A DNA stretch of 53,997 nucleotides. Source: JBBDJB01 sp040880125 (lineage in GTDB: Bacteria; Planctomycetota; Planctomycetia; Pirellulales; JBBDJB01). The stretch covers positions 1 through 53,997 of the forward strand of contig JBBDJB010000005.1 of NCBI GenBank assembly GCA_040880125.1. Reading direction: 5' to 3'. The notes beneath the pieces were generated by a model that did no database searches, was not told the origin of the DNA, and saw only the letters and a program-made list of their open reading frames with translations. Below are positions 14,804 to 24,293 of the stretch, piece by piece. The translations under genes and the position numbers were made by a program. Each line of letters opens with the position of its first letter. The first letter of the stretch is position 1.

Positions 14804-17800
14804 ATGCACCCCATCCAGTCGTTCATCGCCAATCCGGTCAAAGTGGCGGTAGGAGTGCTGCTCGTGGCGCTGTTCGGCGCCATCGCGCTGTTGCGGATGC
14901 CGATGCAGTTGACGCCGGAGGTGCAGACCCCGACCATCACTGTCGAGACCCGCTGGCCGGGCGCCAGCCCGCAGGAAATCGAGCGGGAAATCGTCCAGGA
15001 GCAGGAGGAGCAGCTCAAGAGCGTTGAAGGCGTCCGCAAGATGACGTCCGAGTGCATGGACTCGAACGGGCGGATCACCCTGGAGTTCAACATCGGCATG
15101 AACATGGACGAGGCGTTGATCAAGGTCAACAGCCGACTCCAGCAAGTGCCGGAGTATCCGGAGGATTCCGACGAGCCGATCATCAGCACGGCCAATGCCG
15201 CCGACCGGCCGATCGCCTGGTTCATTCTCAGCGGAAAGTACCCTAGCCCTGAGCAGATCTCGCAGTTTCAACAGAAGTATCCGCAACTGGCCGACGAGGT
15301 CGAGCGGGCGAAGCATGCGAACAACCCAGGACTGGCGCTGTTGCGGCTACGATTGGCGGCCGAGAAGCATCCAGAGATCGGCGAGCTTCTACCGACGAAC
15401 GAGGACGTAGTGAAGCTCCGCCGTTTCGCGGAGGACGTGATCGAGGCGCAGTTCGAACGCGTGGAAGGCGTCTCCAACTCGAACGTCATCGGCGGCCTGG
15501 AAGAGGAAGTCCAGGTGATTGTCGACCCACAGAAGTTGGCCGCCCGGAACCTGACCATTCCCGACGTACGCGACGCCCTGCGCAACCAGAACAAGGACAC
15601 CTCCGCCGGCGACTTCTCGGAAGGGAAGCGGCGATACGTCGTGCGTACGCTGGGGCAGTTTGTCGATCCGGAGGACATCGAACGGCAAATCCTTTCCATG
15701 CAAGACGGCGCGCCCGTCTATGTGCGGGACGTGGCTAAAGTGCAACTCGGCTACAAAAAGGCCGACGGGTTGGTTCGCCGCTTCGGCACGTCGAGCATCG
15801 CCGTGAACGCCGCACGCGAAACCGGTGCCAACGTCCTGGACGTGATGGAGGGGCTGCGCGAGGCGGGCCGCGAATTGAACGCCAGCTACCTGGCCGACCA
15901 GGGCCTGGAACTGACCCAGGTGTATGACGAGACGGAATACATCTACTCGTCGATCGGGCTGGTCAACCAGAACATCGTGGCCGGCGGCATCCTGACCGTG
16001 TGCGTGCTGCTGCTGTTTCTGCGCAGCGGGCGGTCCACGCTGGTGATCGCGCTGGCGATCCCCACCAGCATCATCGGCACCTTTCTCATGCTGCAACTGA
16101 TGGGGCGGTCGCTGAACGTGATCAGCCTGGCCGGTCTGGCGTTCGCCGTTGGCATGCTCGTCGACAACGCGGTGGTGGTGCTGGAAAACATCTACCGCCA
16201 TTATCAAAACGGCGAGGCCCCCTTCTCCGCCGCCTTTACCGCCACAAAGGAGGTGTGGGGCGCCGTCGTCGCCTCGACGCTTACCACCCTGGCGGTGTTC
16301 TTGCCGGTGCTGTTTGTCGAGCAAGAAGCAGGTCAGTTATTCCGCGACATCGCTCTGGCGATCAGTTCCGCGGTAGGATTGTCGTTGATCGTTTCGGTTA
16401 CCGTAATCCCCGCGGCGGCCGCACGACTGTTTCGCGAGCATCAACCGTCGGAGGAGGATCCGAGCGAAAGGTTCGAATATGCGTCGCGCTTCGACGGCAA
16501 CGGCTCCCAAGAAACGCCCAACGGGGAGAAGCCCAACGGCCGCTACTCGGCAGACTCGAAAGGCGCCCGCGTCGTCGCCAAGGCGAAGCGGATGAGATCG
16601 TTCTCGCTAAGCGGTCTCGATCGCTTCGGACAGGCGTTCGTGGCGGCCATCGTGGGCCTCAATCGATGGCTCTTGCAGAATTGGATGCGGAAGTTGGGGA
16701 CCGTTGTCGGTTTGGCCGGCGTTACCGCCGTGCTGACGTGGACGCTGTGGCCCCGGGTCGAATACCTTCCGACGGGCAACCGCAACCTCGTCTTTGGCAT
16801 TTTGCTCCCGCCGCCGGGTTACAATCTCGACGAGTTGATGGACCTGGGCGAGACCGTGGAGCGCGAGCTGCGGCCTTACTGGGACGTCGACGGATTGGAA
16901 AGCGCGGCGGCGAAGGATCTGAAGTATCCCGCCATTGGCGACTTCTTCTTTGTGGCGCGGGGGCGGCAAGTCTTCCTCGGGTTGCGGGCCCTCGATGCCA
17001 CCCAGGCGGCCGGGCTGGTGCCGCTGGTGCAAGAGGTCGGTGCCAAGCTGCCGGGCACATTCGCCGTGGCCAAGCAGTCGAGCTTGTTCGAACAGGGACT
17101 TACCGGCGGCCGCACGATTGACATCGAGATTACCGGCCCCGAGCTGACCGAACTGGTCGCGGTGGGCGGCCGCATCATGGGTCAGGTGTCGCAGTTGATC
17201 CCCAATGCGCAAGCGCGGCCGGTTCCGAGCCTCGACCTTTCCAGCCCCGAAGTGCACGTGAAGCCCAAGCTCGTGCCGGCGGCCGACATGGGCATAAACG
17301 CCACGGATCTGGGGTATATCGTCAATGCGCTGGTCGATGGAGCGTACGCCTCCGACTACTTCGTGGGCGGCGACAAGATCGACCTGACAGTGATGGGCAG
17401 TGAGACGTACGCCAACCGAACGCAGGACCTCGAGGCGCTGCCGGTTGCCACGCCAATCGGCCAACTCGTGCCGCTGGCGGCACTGGCGGACATCGAGCTT
17501 TCCAGCGGCCCGGAACAGATTAACCACCGCGAGCGGCAGCGGGCCATCTCTATCGAAGTCTCTCCGCCGCCGGAGATGGCGCTGGAGGACGCGCTGGCCC
17601 TGATCAACAGCGAGATCGTGGAACCGCTTCGCACCGGCGGAGCGCTGCAGTCGGGTTATATGGTCAATCTCAGTGGTACGGCCGACAAGCTGCGGGAGAC
17701 CTGGATGGCCCTGCGGTGGAACGTGGTGCTGGCGCTGCTGATCACCTACCTGTTGATGGCGGCCCTGTTCGAGTCGTGGACGTATCCGATGGTCATCATT

Positions 17801-18319
17801 CTCAGCGTGCCGCTGGGGGCGATCGGCGGCGTGCTGGGGCTATTGGTGCTGAGCCGCTATCTGGTGTTCATGGGTCAGCCGCCGCAGGCGCTGGACGTGC
17901 TGACGATGCTCGGCTTCGTGATCCTCATCGGCACCGTCGTGAACAACGCGATCTTGATCGTGCACCAGTCCCTTAACCACATCCGCGAAGACGGCATGGA
18001 CCCGCAGTCCGCGATTCTCGAAAGCGTGCGCACCCGCATCCGGCCGATCTTTATGACGACCACCACCACGGTGCTCGGCCTGGCGCCGCTGGTGTTCTTT
18101 CCCGGATCGGGTAGCGAGCTCTATCGCGGGCTGGGAAGCGTCGTGCTGGGCGGGCTGCTGGTGTCCACCATCTTTACGCTGGTGCTGGTGCCGGTGCTGT
18201 TCAGCCTGATGATGGAAACCAAGGCACGGCTGGCCGCGATGGTCGCCTCGACGCCCAATGCGGCACGTCGAGATCCGCAAACTTCGGAACAGCGAGAGGT
18301 CGAGCTGCATTCGCATTAG
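14804..18319 (+). CDS. RND efflux permease (AcrB superfamily, HAE1-like), 1171 aa
   Basis: Proton-driven inner-membrane exporter, trimeric in its family. It begins with TM1 (VKVAVGVLLVALFGAIALL), followed by porter domains, six-helix bundles in both halves and a final GLVLSTIFTLVLVPVLFSL-like helix. At 1171 residues it is longer than AcrB (about 1050). Extra length lies in the first periplasmic loop (KYPSPEQISQFQQKYPQLAD onward) and in a charged cytoplasmic loop near residue 560 (GNGSQETPNGEKPNGRYS). The proton-relay region reads GMLVDNAVVVLEN in TM4 and VVNNAILIV in TM10, where AcrB has Asp-Asp and Lys. It ends the MarR-HlyD-RND operon. Substrates are unknown. Confidence 0.95.
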   Translation: MHPIQSFIANPVKVAVGVLLVALFGAIALLRMPMQLTPEVQTPTITVETRWPGASPQEIEREIVQEQEEQLKSVEGVRKMTSECMDSNGRITLEFNIGMNMDEALIKVNSRLQQVPEYPEDSDEPIISTANAADRPIAWFILSGKYPSPEQISQFQQKYPQLADEVERAKHANNPGLALLRLRLAAEKHPEIGELLPTNEDVVKLRRFAEDVIEAQFERVEGVSNSNVIGGLEEEVQVIVDPQKLAARNLTIPDVRDALRNQNKDTSAGDFSEGKRRYVVRTLGQFVDPEDIERQILSMQDGAPVYVRDVAKVQLGYKKADGLVRRFGTSSIAVNAARETGANVLDVMEGLREAGRELNASYLADQGLELTQVYDETEYIYSSIGLVNQNIVAGGILTVCVLLLFLRSGRSTLVIALAIPTSIIGTFLMLQLMGRSLNVISLAGLAFAVGMLVDNAVVVLENIYRHYQNGEAPFSAAFTATKEVWGAVVASTLTTLAVFLPVLFVEQEAGQLFRDIALAISSAVGLSLIVSVTVIPAAAARLFREHQPSEEDPSERFEYASRFDGNGSQETPNGEKPNGRYSADSKGARVVAKAKRMRSFSLSGLDRFGQAFVAAIVGLNRWLLQNWMRKLGTVVGLAGVTAVLTWTLWPRVEYLPTGNRNLVFGILLPPPGYNLDELMDLGETVERELRPYWDVDGLESAAAKDLKYPAIGDFFFVARGRQVFLGLRALDATQAAGLVPLVQEVGAKLPGTFAVAKQSSLFEQGLTGGRTIDIEITGPELTELVAVGGRIMGQVSQLIPNAQARPVPSLDLSSPEVHVKPKLVPAADMGINATDLGYIVNALVDGAYASDYFVGGDKIDLTVMGSETYANRTQDLEALPVATPIGQLVPLAALADIELSSGPEQINHRERQRAISIEVSPPPEMALEDALALINSEIVEPLRTGGALQSGYMVNLSGTADKLRETWMALRWNVVLALLITYLLMAALFESWTYPMVIILSVPLGAIGGVLGLLVLSRYLVFMGQPPQALDVLTMLGFVILIGTVVNNAILIVHQSLNHIREDGMDPQSAILESVRTRIRPIFMTTTTTVLGLAPLVFFPGSGSELYRGLGSVVLGGLLVSTIFTLVLVPVLFSLMMETKARLAAMVASTPNAARRDPQTSEQREVELHSH

Positions 18320-18403
18320 CGCCGCGCGTGCGACTGGAGTGGGCGGCCCGCGGCGGGCTCGGCACCGACAGAATTGGCTGAGCCACCGTGTAGCCCCGCT
18401 CGC

Positions 18404-19450
18404 TTATCGTGCCGGGATGCGTATTGGTCCCTGGTCCGCCTGGGCGAGACGTTCCACGCGATCCAAGAAGCCGCTCAGTCGCTCGAGGATCGTCGGGTAG
18501 TCGTCGAAGTGGCGATCGTCCAGATAGATCCACCGGGCCCAGTTCATGCCCGCCAACAAGGCGGTGCTGGCATCGAGCGCCTTGACCAGCCGATGTTCGG
18601 CAGCCTCCAGCGGGCGAATCTCCTGATAGGCCGACAGCCCGATCTGCCACTCGTCCCAGCGATCTGCGGCCATGCTGCCCAACAGCCTTGCAACATCGGC
18701 CGCCGGCGATTCTACGCGCATCGCTCCGAAGTCGATCAACCCGGAGACTCGCTCCCTGCGGAACAGCACGTGATCGGACCACACGTCCCGCAGACATGGT
18801 TGCAGGGGCACCTCGCTCGGCGCAACCGACTCCAACTGCTGGCGAACACCGGTGGCCACGCGCGGAAGCAGCTCGACCAGCCGCCCTGCGCGATCGGCAA
18901 GTTCCGGCATCGTGCTGCGAACGATGCACGCAGATAGCCGGTGCAGGTCACCCTGTAGCCAGCGGTGGATCTCCGCCAGCCGATTGGCCACACCCGGCGA
19001 CGGCCCTCGCCGCGAGGCGGGTCTCGTGTGCGTGGCGGCCGCTCGATGGAACCGGGCCAGGGCGGCCAGCGCCGCCCGCAGCTTCGCCTCGCTGGGCGCA
19101 CGCTGAAAGTCCGCTTCGCCCGCCATCCACGGGGCCAACTCCCACAGATGTCCACCGGCTTGGAGGAACGTTTCCCCCTGGCCAGTGCGACAGGGAACGG
19201 GCACTACGTGAAAACCCTTTTGTTCGACGTGCCGTAGAACCGAGTGGATGAACTCCAGCCGCTCCGGGTGGGGGTGGGCCTTTGGCCAGCGTCGCAGGCA
19301 GTACGTCCCGTGCGATGTGACCACCCGCCAAAAAATGGCTCCACTAAATCCGCCGGCGGTGCCAACATAAACGACACGCGCAGCTTCAAAGGTGGCTCCG
19401 TAGGCCGCCAATACCCGGGACGCCAGCCGATCGGTTTGGGCGGTTTTCAT
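18404..19450 (-). CDS. APH-fold phosphotransferase-like protein, 348 aa
   Basis: The protein has the aminoglycoside-phosphotransferase / homoserine-kinase-like fold. A nucleotide-binding lobe near the start (YVGTAGGFSGAIFWRV, then YCLRRWP with the likely Lys/Arg) is followed by a helical lobe, the catalytic loop CLRDVWSDHVLF and the metal loop GLIDFGAM. In the usual HGDxHxxN loop the first His is Leu and the Asn is His, while the Asp and the DFG-like Asp remain. The ATG at 19450 is chosen because the frame further upstream has no kinase homology. It is convergent with the RND operon. The substrate is unknown. Confidence 0.78.
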   Translation of the reverse strand: MKTAQTDRLASRVLAAYGATFEAARVVYVGTAGGFSGAIFWRVVTSHGTYCLRRWPKAHPHPERLEFIHSVLRHVEQKGFHVVPVPCRTGQGETFLQAGGHLWELAPWMAGEADFQRAPSEAKLRAALAALARFHRAAATHTRPASRRGPSPGVANRLAEIHRWLQGDLHRLSACIVRSTMPELADRAGRLVELLPRVATGVRQQLESVAPSEVPLQPCLRDVWSDHVLFRRERVSGLIDFGAMRVESPAADVARLLGSMAADRWDEWQIGLSAYQEIRPLEAAEHRLVKALDASTALLAGMNWARWIYLDDRHFDDYPTILERLSGFLDRVERLAQADQGPIRIPAR

Positions 19451-19723
19451 GGCTGAATTGACTTGCACGTGCCGTGCCGCCGACCGCGGAGAGCTCCCCG
19501 ATGGCCGACTGCCGCTATCATTATAGACGTTTCGCGACCGCCGGAAGAACCGGTCCCGAGCTGTATTTTCGTTGCCGCCGGCGTCACTGCTACTTGTTGA
19601 CGCCGCGACGGGACCGGTAAGATGTAGAGTATATTTGCAGGCTACCTGCGCCATAAACTCCCCCTGGGCTGCGCAGATAGGCCTCGCCCACACAGTGCCC
19701 CCCCAAGAAGTACGAGGAACATC

Positions 19724-22444
19724 ATGCACACACTCCGCGGACTGTTCGCACTGGCTGTCGGATCGTCCTTGTTTTTCTTCGGCGCAGCGCCGCTGTCGCT
19801 GGCCGACGAACCGACAGATGCCTCCGGCAGTAGCCAAGACGAGGTGATGGCCGAGGCGTCGGAAAACGGCGACGGCGATTCCTCCAGTTCGGAAGGTTCG
19901 TCGGAGTCGAAGCCGAAGTACCCCCCTCACTCGGTCGTGTTGAAAGACACCAAGCCGGTCGACGGATTCCTCAAGCTGCACAAGGGCGAAGAGAAGCTGT
20001 TCGCGGAGTTGACGCCTGCCCATCTGAACCGCGACATGTTGGTGATCATGACGATTGCCAAGGGCATCGGGCAGACGCCTTTCGTGGGTGGTTATAGTTG
20101 GGGCTTTGACGATGACGGCGTCTGGCAGTTCCGCAAGGTGGGCGAAAAGATCCACCTGGTTCGGCGCAATATCCGCTTCACCGCCGAACAGGGTAGCCCG
20201 GAGTTCCAAGCCGTCGGGCTCTCCTACACCGACAGCATCCTGTTCAGCCTGCCCATTGCCACTCGTGGACCCAGCGGCGGGTACGTGATCGACCTCTCGC
20301 CGGTGTTCATGAGCGACTTGCCGCAGATTTCGTCCGTGCTGCGTGGCTTCTCCTTCACGCCGTCGCGTTCGACGTGGGCTGATGTCAAAGGCTACGACGA
20401 TAACGTCGAAGTCCAGGTCGCGGCCACGTACGCGTCCGGTGGCGGTACGGCGATCGAGTCGGTGGCCGATACCCGCGGCGTGACGATCAACGTCCACTAT
20501 TCGATCAGCGGCATCCCCAATTCCGGCTACAAGCCGCGCCTGGCGGACGACCGGGTTGGCTACTTCCTGACCGTATTGAAGGACTACTCAAAGAAGGGCG
20601 AAGAAGACCAGTTCGTTCGCTACATCAACCGCTGGGATCTCCAAAAGGCCGATTCGAAAGAAGACATCTCGCCGCCCAAGGATCCGATCATCTTCTATTT
20701 GGAGAAGACGATCCCCGTCAAATACCGCAAGCCGATCCGCGACGGCATCCTGGAGTGGAACAAGGCCTTCCAGCAGGCCGGCTACTACGACGCCATTCAG
20801 GTCCGCCAGCAGGAAAAGACCGATAGCTGGGATCCGGAGGACGTCAACTACAACACTTTCCGCTGGATCACCGCCGGCGCCGGGTTCGCCATGGGCCCGT
20901 CTCGGGTTAATCCGCTGACTGGGCAGATTCTCGACGCCGACATCATTTTCGACTCCGATTTCCTCCAATACTGGAAAGAAGACTACGAGACCTTTACGCC
21001 CGAGTCGATCGCGGCGATGACCGGCGGCCCGCTCGACCTGACTACCTATAAGGAGCAACAGGTTCGCGAGCACATGGGCGGCCATAATCATTCGCAGAAC
21101 AATTGGAAGTGCACGTTCTGCAACGGCATGTCGCACCAGTTCGCCCTGGGCGCCACAGTGATGGCCGCACGCGGCCGCAGCCCGGAGGACATGGAGAAGC
21201 TCATCATGCAGGGGCTCAAGGAAGTCACCATGCACGAGGTGGGCCACACGCTGGGATTGCGGCACAATTTCAAATCCAGCTCGGCGCTTACGCTCGCGGA
21301 GTTGTCCGATCCCGAAAAGACCGGCAAGTCCGGCATGACCGCCTCGGTGATGGATTACGCGCCCGCGCATATCGTCACCAAGGAGATGAAGCAGGGCGAT
21401 TACTTCTCGACGACCATCGGGCCCTACGACATGTGGGCGATCGAATTCGGCTACAAGCCGTTTTCCGGCGATGAGGAGGAAGAGCTGAAGAAAATCGCCT
21501 CGCGCAGCGGCCAGCCTGAGCTGGTTTACGCCACCGACGAGGACACCCGTGGTATCGATCCCGATCCGACCGCCAATCGTTGGGATCTGAGCGGCGATCA
21601 GATCGACTATGCCAAAATGCAGGCGCAATTGGTCGCCGAGGCGTGGCCGGGCGTGATCGACAGCATGATCGAGGACGGTGACGGCTTTCAGCGTGCCCGG
21701 CAGGCGTTCGGCGTGTTGCTGTCGACGCACGGCCGGGCGATGCACTTTGCCTCGCGTTACGTCGGCGGTCTGTACGTCAGCCGTAGCCATAAGGGGGACA
21801 AGGACGCGCCGGCGCCGTTCGAGGTGGTGGACGTCGAGAAGCAGCGGGAAGCGATTTCTCTGCTGGAGGAGCAGGTCTTCAATGATAAGCCCTTCCAATT
21901 CCCGCCGGAGCTTTACAACCACCTGGCGGCGACCCGTTGGGACCACTGGGGATCGAACGCGCCGATCCGCACCGACTATGCCGTTCACAGCGTGATTTCG
22001 ATGTGGCAGGAGCGGATCCTGGCGCAATTGCTCTCGTCGCTCACGCTCGAGCGGCTGCACGACTCGGAGTTGAAGGTGCCGGCCGATCAAGATGCCTTCA
22101 CCACGGCCGAACTGCTCGAACGTCTGACCAAGGCCATCTTCTCCGAGGTCGACGGAATGAACGGGGGCGATTACAGCAATCGCAATCCCGCCATCAGCAG
22201 CCTGCGGCGGAATCTCCAGCGGTCGTACATGCGAGAGCTTTCGAACCTGGCCCTGGGCAACTTTTCGGCTCCGCAGGACTGCCAGACGGTGGCCTACAGC
22301 CAGCTATCGCAGTTGGAGGAGCGGATTAAAAAGGTCCTCGACTCGGACGTCGAATTGGACGCCTATACCCAGGCGCATCTCGAAGAGACCGCCGCGCGGG
22401 TTCATAAGGTGATTGACGCTCGGCTGCTCCAACTCAGCCCGTAG
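19724..22444 (+). CDS. Secreted zinc metalloprotease (DUF5117/DUF4953 type), 906 aa
   Basis: A signal peptide (1-27) and a low-complexity acidic/Ser linker (about 35-62) precede a large domain of the planctomycete/bacteroidete DUF5117-DUF4953 protease type. The zinc motif HEVGHTLGLRH puts ligands at H504, H508 and H514 with E505 as general base. The metzincin Met-turn follows as SVMDYAP. Upstream, GILEWNKAFQQAGY and DADIIFDSDFLQYW are characteristic of the family. A C-terminal region of about 250 helical residues follows. The ATG at 19724 is preceded by AGGAACATC. A strong terminator follows at 22520. Targets are unknown. Confidence 0.9.
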   Translation: MHTLRGLFALAVGSSLFFFGAAPLSLADEPTDASGSSQDEVMAEASENGDGDSSSSEGSSESKPKYPPHSVVLKDTKPVDGFLKLHKGEEKLFAELTPAHLNRDMLVIMTIAKGIGQTPFVGGYSWGFDDDGVWQFRKVGEKIHLVRRNIRFTAEQGSPEFQAVGLSYTDSILFSLPIATRGPSGGYVIDLSPVFMSDLPQISSVLRGFSFTPSRSTWADVKGYDDNVEVQVAATYASGGGTAIESVADTRGVTINVHYSISGIPNSGYKPRLADDRVGYFLTVLKDYSKKGEEDQFVRYINRWDLQKADSKEDISPPKDPIIFYLEKTIPVKYRKPIRDGILEWNKAFQQAGYYDAIQVRQQEKTDSWDPEDVNYNTFRWITAGAGFAMGPSRVNPLTGQILDADIIFDSDFLQYWKEDYETFTPESIAAMTGGPLDLTTYKEQQVREHMGGHNHSQNNWKCTFCNGMSHQFALGATVMAARGRSPEDMEKLIMQGLKEVTMHEVGHTLGLRHNFKSSSALTLAELSDPEKTGKSGMTASVMDYAPAHIVTKEMKQGDYFSTTIGPYDMWAIEFGYKPFSGDEEEELKKIASRSGQPELVYATDEDTRGIDPDPTANRWDLSGDQIDYAKMQAQLVAEAWPGVIDSMIEDGDGFQRARQAFGVLLSTHGRAMHFASRYVGGLYVSRSHKGDKDAPAPFEVVDVEKQREAISLLEEQVFNDKPFQFPPELYNHLAATRWDHWGSNAPIRTDYAVHSVISMWQERILAQLLSSLTLERLHDSELKVPADQDAFTTAELLERLTKAIFSEVDGMNGGDYSNRNPAISSLRRNLQRSYMRELSNLALGNFSAPQDCQTVAYSQLSQLEERIKKVLDSDVELDAYTQAHLEETAARVHKVIDARLLQLSP

Positions 22445-22519
22445 CTACCAACCATGCGGCAAGTGCGGCGGCGGATATGCAGCCGAGCTTCCGCTTGAGT
22501 TCATCGACCGATAAACGGA

Positions 22520-22557
22520 CCGGTCTCCTTCGCTCGCGGGGGAGACCGGTTTTTTAT
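22520..22557 (+). terminator. Strong intrinsic terminator after the metalloprotease gene
   Basis: ACCGGTCTCC (22520-22529) and GGAGACCGGT (22542-22551) form a perfect 10-bp stem with a 12-base loop, followed by a run of six T. It lies 75 bases after the stop at 22444. Confidence 0.92.
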
Positions 22558-22689
22558 GGAACGGCGCCGGCTCGTCCGGCTACGGTCGGCCGCCGGCGCC
22601 GGATGTTCTCAACGGCGTGGCCAGGCGTTATCCTGTAGAATGCCGCCGCGGAACCTTTCCGTCGGGCGAACAGCGCAGGAGTCGCTTCG

Positions 22690-23037
22690 ATGAAGATGAT
22701 ACTGGCGATCATTCAACCGACGAAGCTCGATGCGCTACAGGTAGCGCTGGCCAAGATCGGCGTCGAACGGATGACCGTCTGCGATGCGATGGGCTACGCC
22801 CGGCAGCGCGGCCGGACCGCCATGTACCGCGGACATGAATACCAGGCGAACCTGCTGCGTAAAGTCGCCCTGGAGATCGCCGTCAACGAAGATTTCCTGG
22901 ACCGCGCGATCGCCTGTATTACGGAAGTCGCCCGCACCGGGCCGGAGGGCATCATCGGCGACGGGAAGATCTTCGTCTTGCCAATGGACACAGCCGTGCA
23001 GATCAGCGACGGCAGTCGCGGCCCCGGCGCCGTTTGA
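22690..23037 (+). CDS. Divergent PII-family signalling protein, 115 aa
   Basis: A trimeric nitrogen/carbon sensor family (GlnB/GlnK). The N-terminal strand MKMILAIIQPTKLDAL, the T-loop region ARQRGRTAMYRGHEYQ with the Tyr that GlnD would modify, and the B-loop TGPEGIIGDGKIFV are clear. The B-loop is two or three residues longer than in canonical PII, and the usual RIRTGE C-loop is replaced by QISDGS, which removes Arg residues that contact ATP phosphates. A canonical paralogue is encoded at 45516. The start at 22690 is the first of two near ATGs. The receiver-like gene follows after about 60 bases and may be co-transcribed. Confidence 0.9.
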   Translation: MKMILAIIQPTKLDALQVALAKIGVERMTVCDAMGYARQRGRTAMYRGHEYQANLLRKVALEIAVNEDFLDRAIACITEVARTGPEGIIGDGKIFVLPMDTAVQISDGSRGPGAV

Positions 23038-23098
23038 CGCACTCTTACGGGCGGCCATTCCCGTGACCGCTCCCCGCCGCTCGGCTCAGGTGGATTCG

Positions 23099-23455
23099 AT
23101 GTCGATTGTCTTTCTCACCCGCGATTTGATGTTCTCCTCCCGCGTGGCGGGTGCCGCCAAACAGCACGGCGTGGCGCTGGAAACGTTCGGCGACGCTCAA
23201 GCCGCCGTCGCGCGGTGCGAGCAGGGAGACGTTTTGCTTTTGATCGCGGACCTGAGCACCGCCGGCCTGGACGTCGTCACACTGGTGCAGGCCCTGGATC
23301 AATTTGCAGCGCCGCGTCCGCGCGTCATCGCATTCGCGCCCCACGTCCACGAGGCGAAGCTCCTGGCCGCCGCCCAGGCAGGCTGCGATGAAGTCCTCTC
23401 CCGCGGCCAGTTCAATACCCGAGCGGAACAGATTGTCGCCGCCTGTCGAAAGTAG
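23099..23455 (+). CDS. Receiver-like single-domain protein, 118 aa
   Basis: The fold reads like a CheY-type receiver. MSIVFLTRDLMFSSRV is strand 1 with an Asp, LLLIADLSTAGLDVVTLVQAL is strand 3 with the candidate phospho-acceptor Asp in ADLSTAG, and PRVIAFAPHV and GCDEVLSRGQF follow strands 4 and 5. The Thr/Ser after strand 4 and the Lys of strand 5 are not obvious, so phosphorylation is uncertain. The ATG at 23099 gives a complete domain. It lies about 60 bases after the PII gene on the same strand. No output domain is present. Confidence 0.65.
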   Translation: MSIVFLTRDLMFSSRVAGAAKQHGVALETFGDAQAAVARCEQGDVLLLIADLSTAGLDVVTLVQALDQFAAPRPRVIAFAPHVHEAKLLAAAQAGCDEVLSRGQFNTRAEQIVAACRK

Positions 23456-23512
23456 CCGCCGGCACAGACCAAGCTGGCGGAGAGAGGACCCCTTGTCAAA
23501 GGGCCGGTGCGA

Positions 23513-23561
23513 GCAAAAGGGGACTGGCTCGAAGCAGACCACCGTGCCTGTCCCCTTTTGC
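23513..23561. repeat. Dispersed palindrome family 3, full copy
   Basis: GCAAAAGGGGACTGGC (23513-23528) and GCCTGTCCCCTTTTGC (23546-23561) are inverted repeats with one mismatch in 16 and a 17-base loop. They lie between the 3' ends of two convergent genes. A second pair with the same core is at 36611-36661 and a half-site at 4463-4471. Confidence 0.75.
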
Positions 23562-23653
23562 GGAGCCAGCGTGCGACGTCGGCCCGTTTTCCCGCCAGCA
23601 AAGTTCTCTCTCCCGCCGCTACGCCGGGGAGGGAGGATACTTCACGTGCGCGA

Positions 23654-24103
23654 TTACTCGTTGATCTTGATCTGTCGCGGCTTGGCTTCCTCGGTTTTGG
23701 GGAGCCTGATTTTGAGGACGCCGTCGCGGAACGAAGCGTCAACCTTGCCCTCGTCTACCGTGCCAGGCAGTGGGATGGTGCGGCGAAACGAGCCGTAGCT
23801 GCGCTCCACGCGATGGAACGTGCGCTTCGTTTCTTCCTTCTCCTCCTTGCGCTCGCCCGAAACCACCAGGTTGCCGTTTTGCAGCTCGACGTTCACATCC
23901 TCCGGTCTCATGCCCGGCAGGTCGAGCGTCACTTCGTATTCGCTGTCGGTCTCGGCGAGGTTGGTGGTGGGAGTGAACGCCTCGACGCCCCACCATTCCT
24001 CCTCGGGACCAAAGTACCGCTCCATCAGGTTTTCCATCTGCCGGCCCAGGCCGGCGAACGACCGGGGAAACCGCTCCGTCAAGGGGACCGTCGGGCGTTT
24101 CAT
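23654..24103 (-). CDS. Hsp20/alpha-crystallin small heat-shock protein, 149 aa
   Basis: A chaperone that holds unfolding proteins. The alpha-crystallin domain spans about residues 45-140: PTTNLAETDSEYEVTLDLPG, EDVNVELQNGNLVVSGERK, FRRTIPLPGTVDEGKVDASF and DGVLKIRLPK are all family signatures. The ATG at 24103 is fixed by a perfect AAAGGAGGT six bases upstream; a longer frame adds 58 residues with no homology. No CIRCE element is visible upstream. It is convergent with the PII/receiver genes across a family 3 palindrome. Confidence 0.95.
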   Translation of the reverse strand: MKRPTVPLTERFPRSFAGLGRQMENLMERYFGPEEEWWGVEAFTPTTNLAETDSEYEVTLDLPGMRPEDVNVELQNGNLVVSGERKEEKEETKRTFHRVERSYGSFRRTIPLPGTVDEGKVDASFRDGVLKIRLPKTEEAKPRQIKINE

Positions 24104-24293
24104 GGCTGACCTCCTTTCGTTGTACGTGTTGGCTAACCCGGCGATTCTTCCGCTACCGGGGCCATGATGCCTTGATTGATGCCCGTATTTTACTACGCAA
24201 ACGCGCCGCTGCCGGATCGATTTTGTCCCTCGGCGCTCATTAATGACCAGGGACGCGGGGATTTGCAATTCGAGCAAATCGCATGCCCGACGG

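Noticed and set aside
20588..22090. 500-codon frame antisense to the metalloprotease gene
   Set aside because: Complement of a conserved enzyme with zinc motif; composition is that of a shadow frame.
23654..24277. Longer start for Hsp20 at 24277
   Set aside because: The perfect AAAGGAGGT just before 24103 and the family start exclude the extension.
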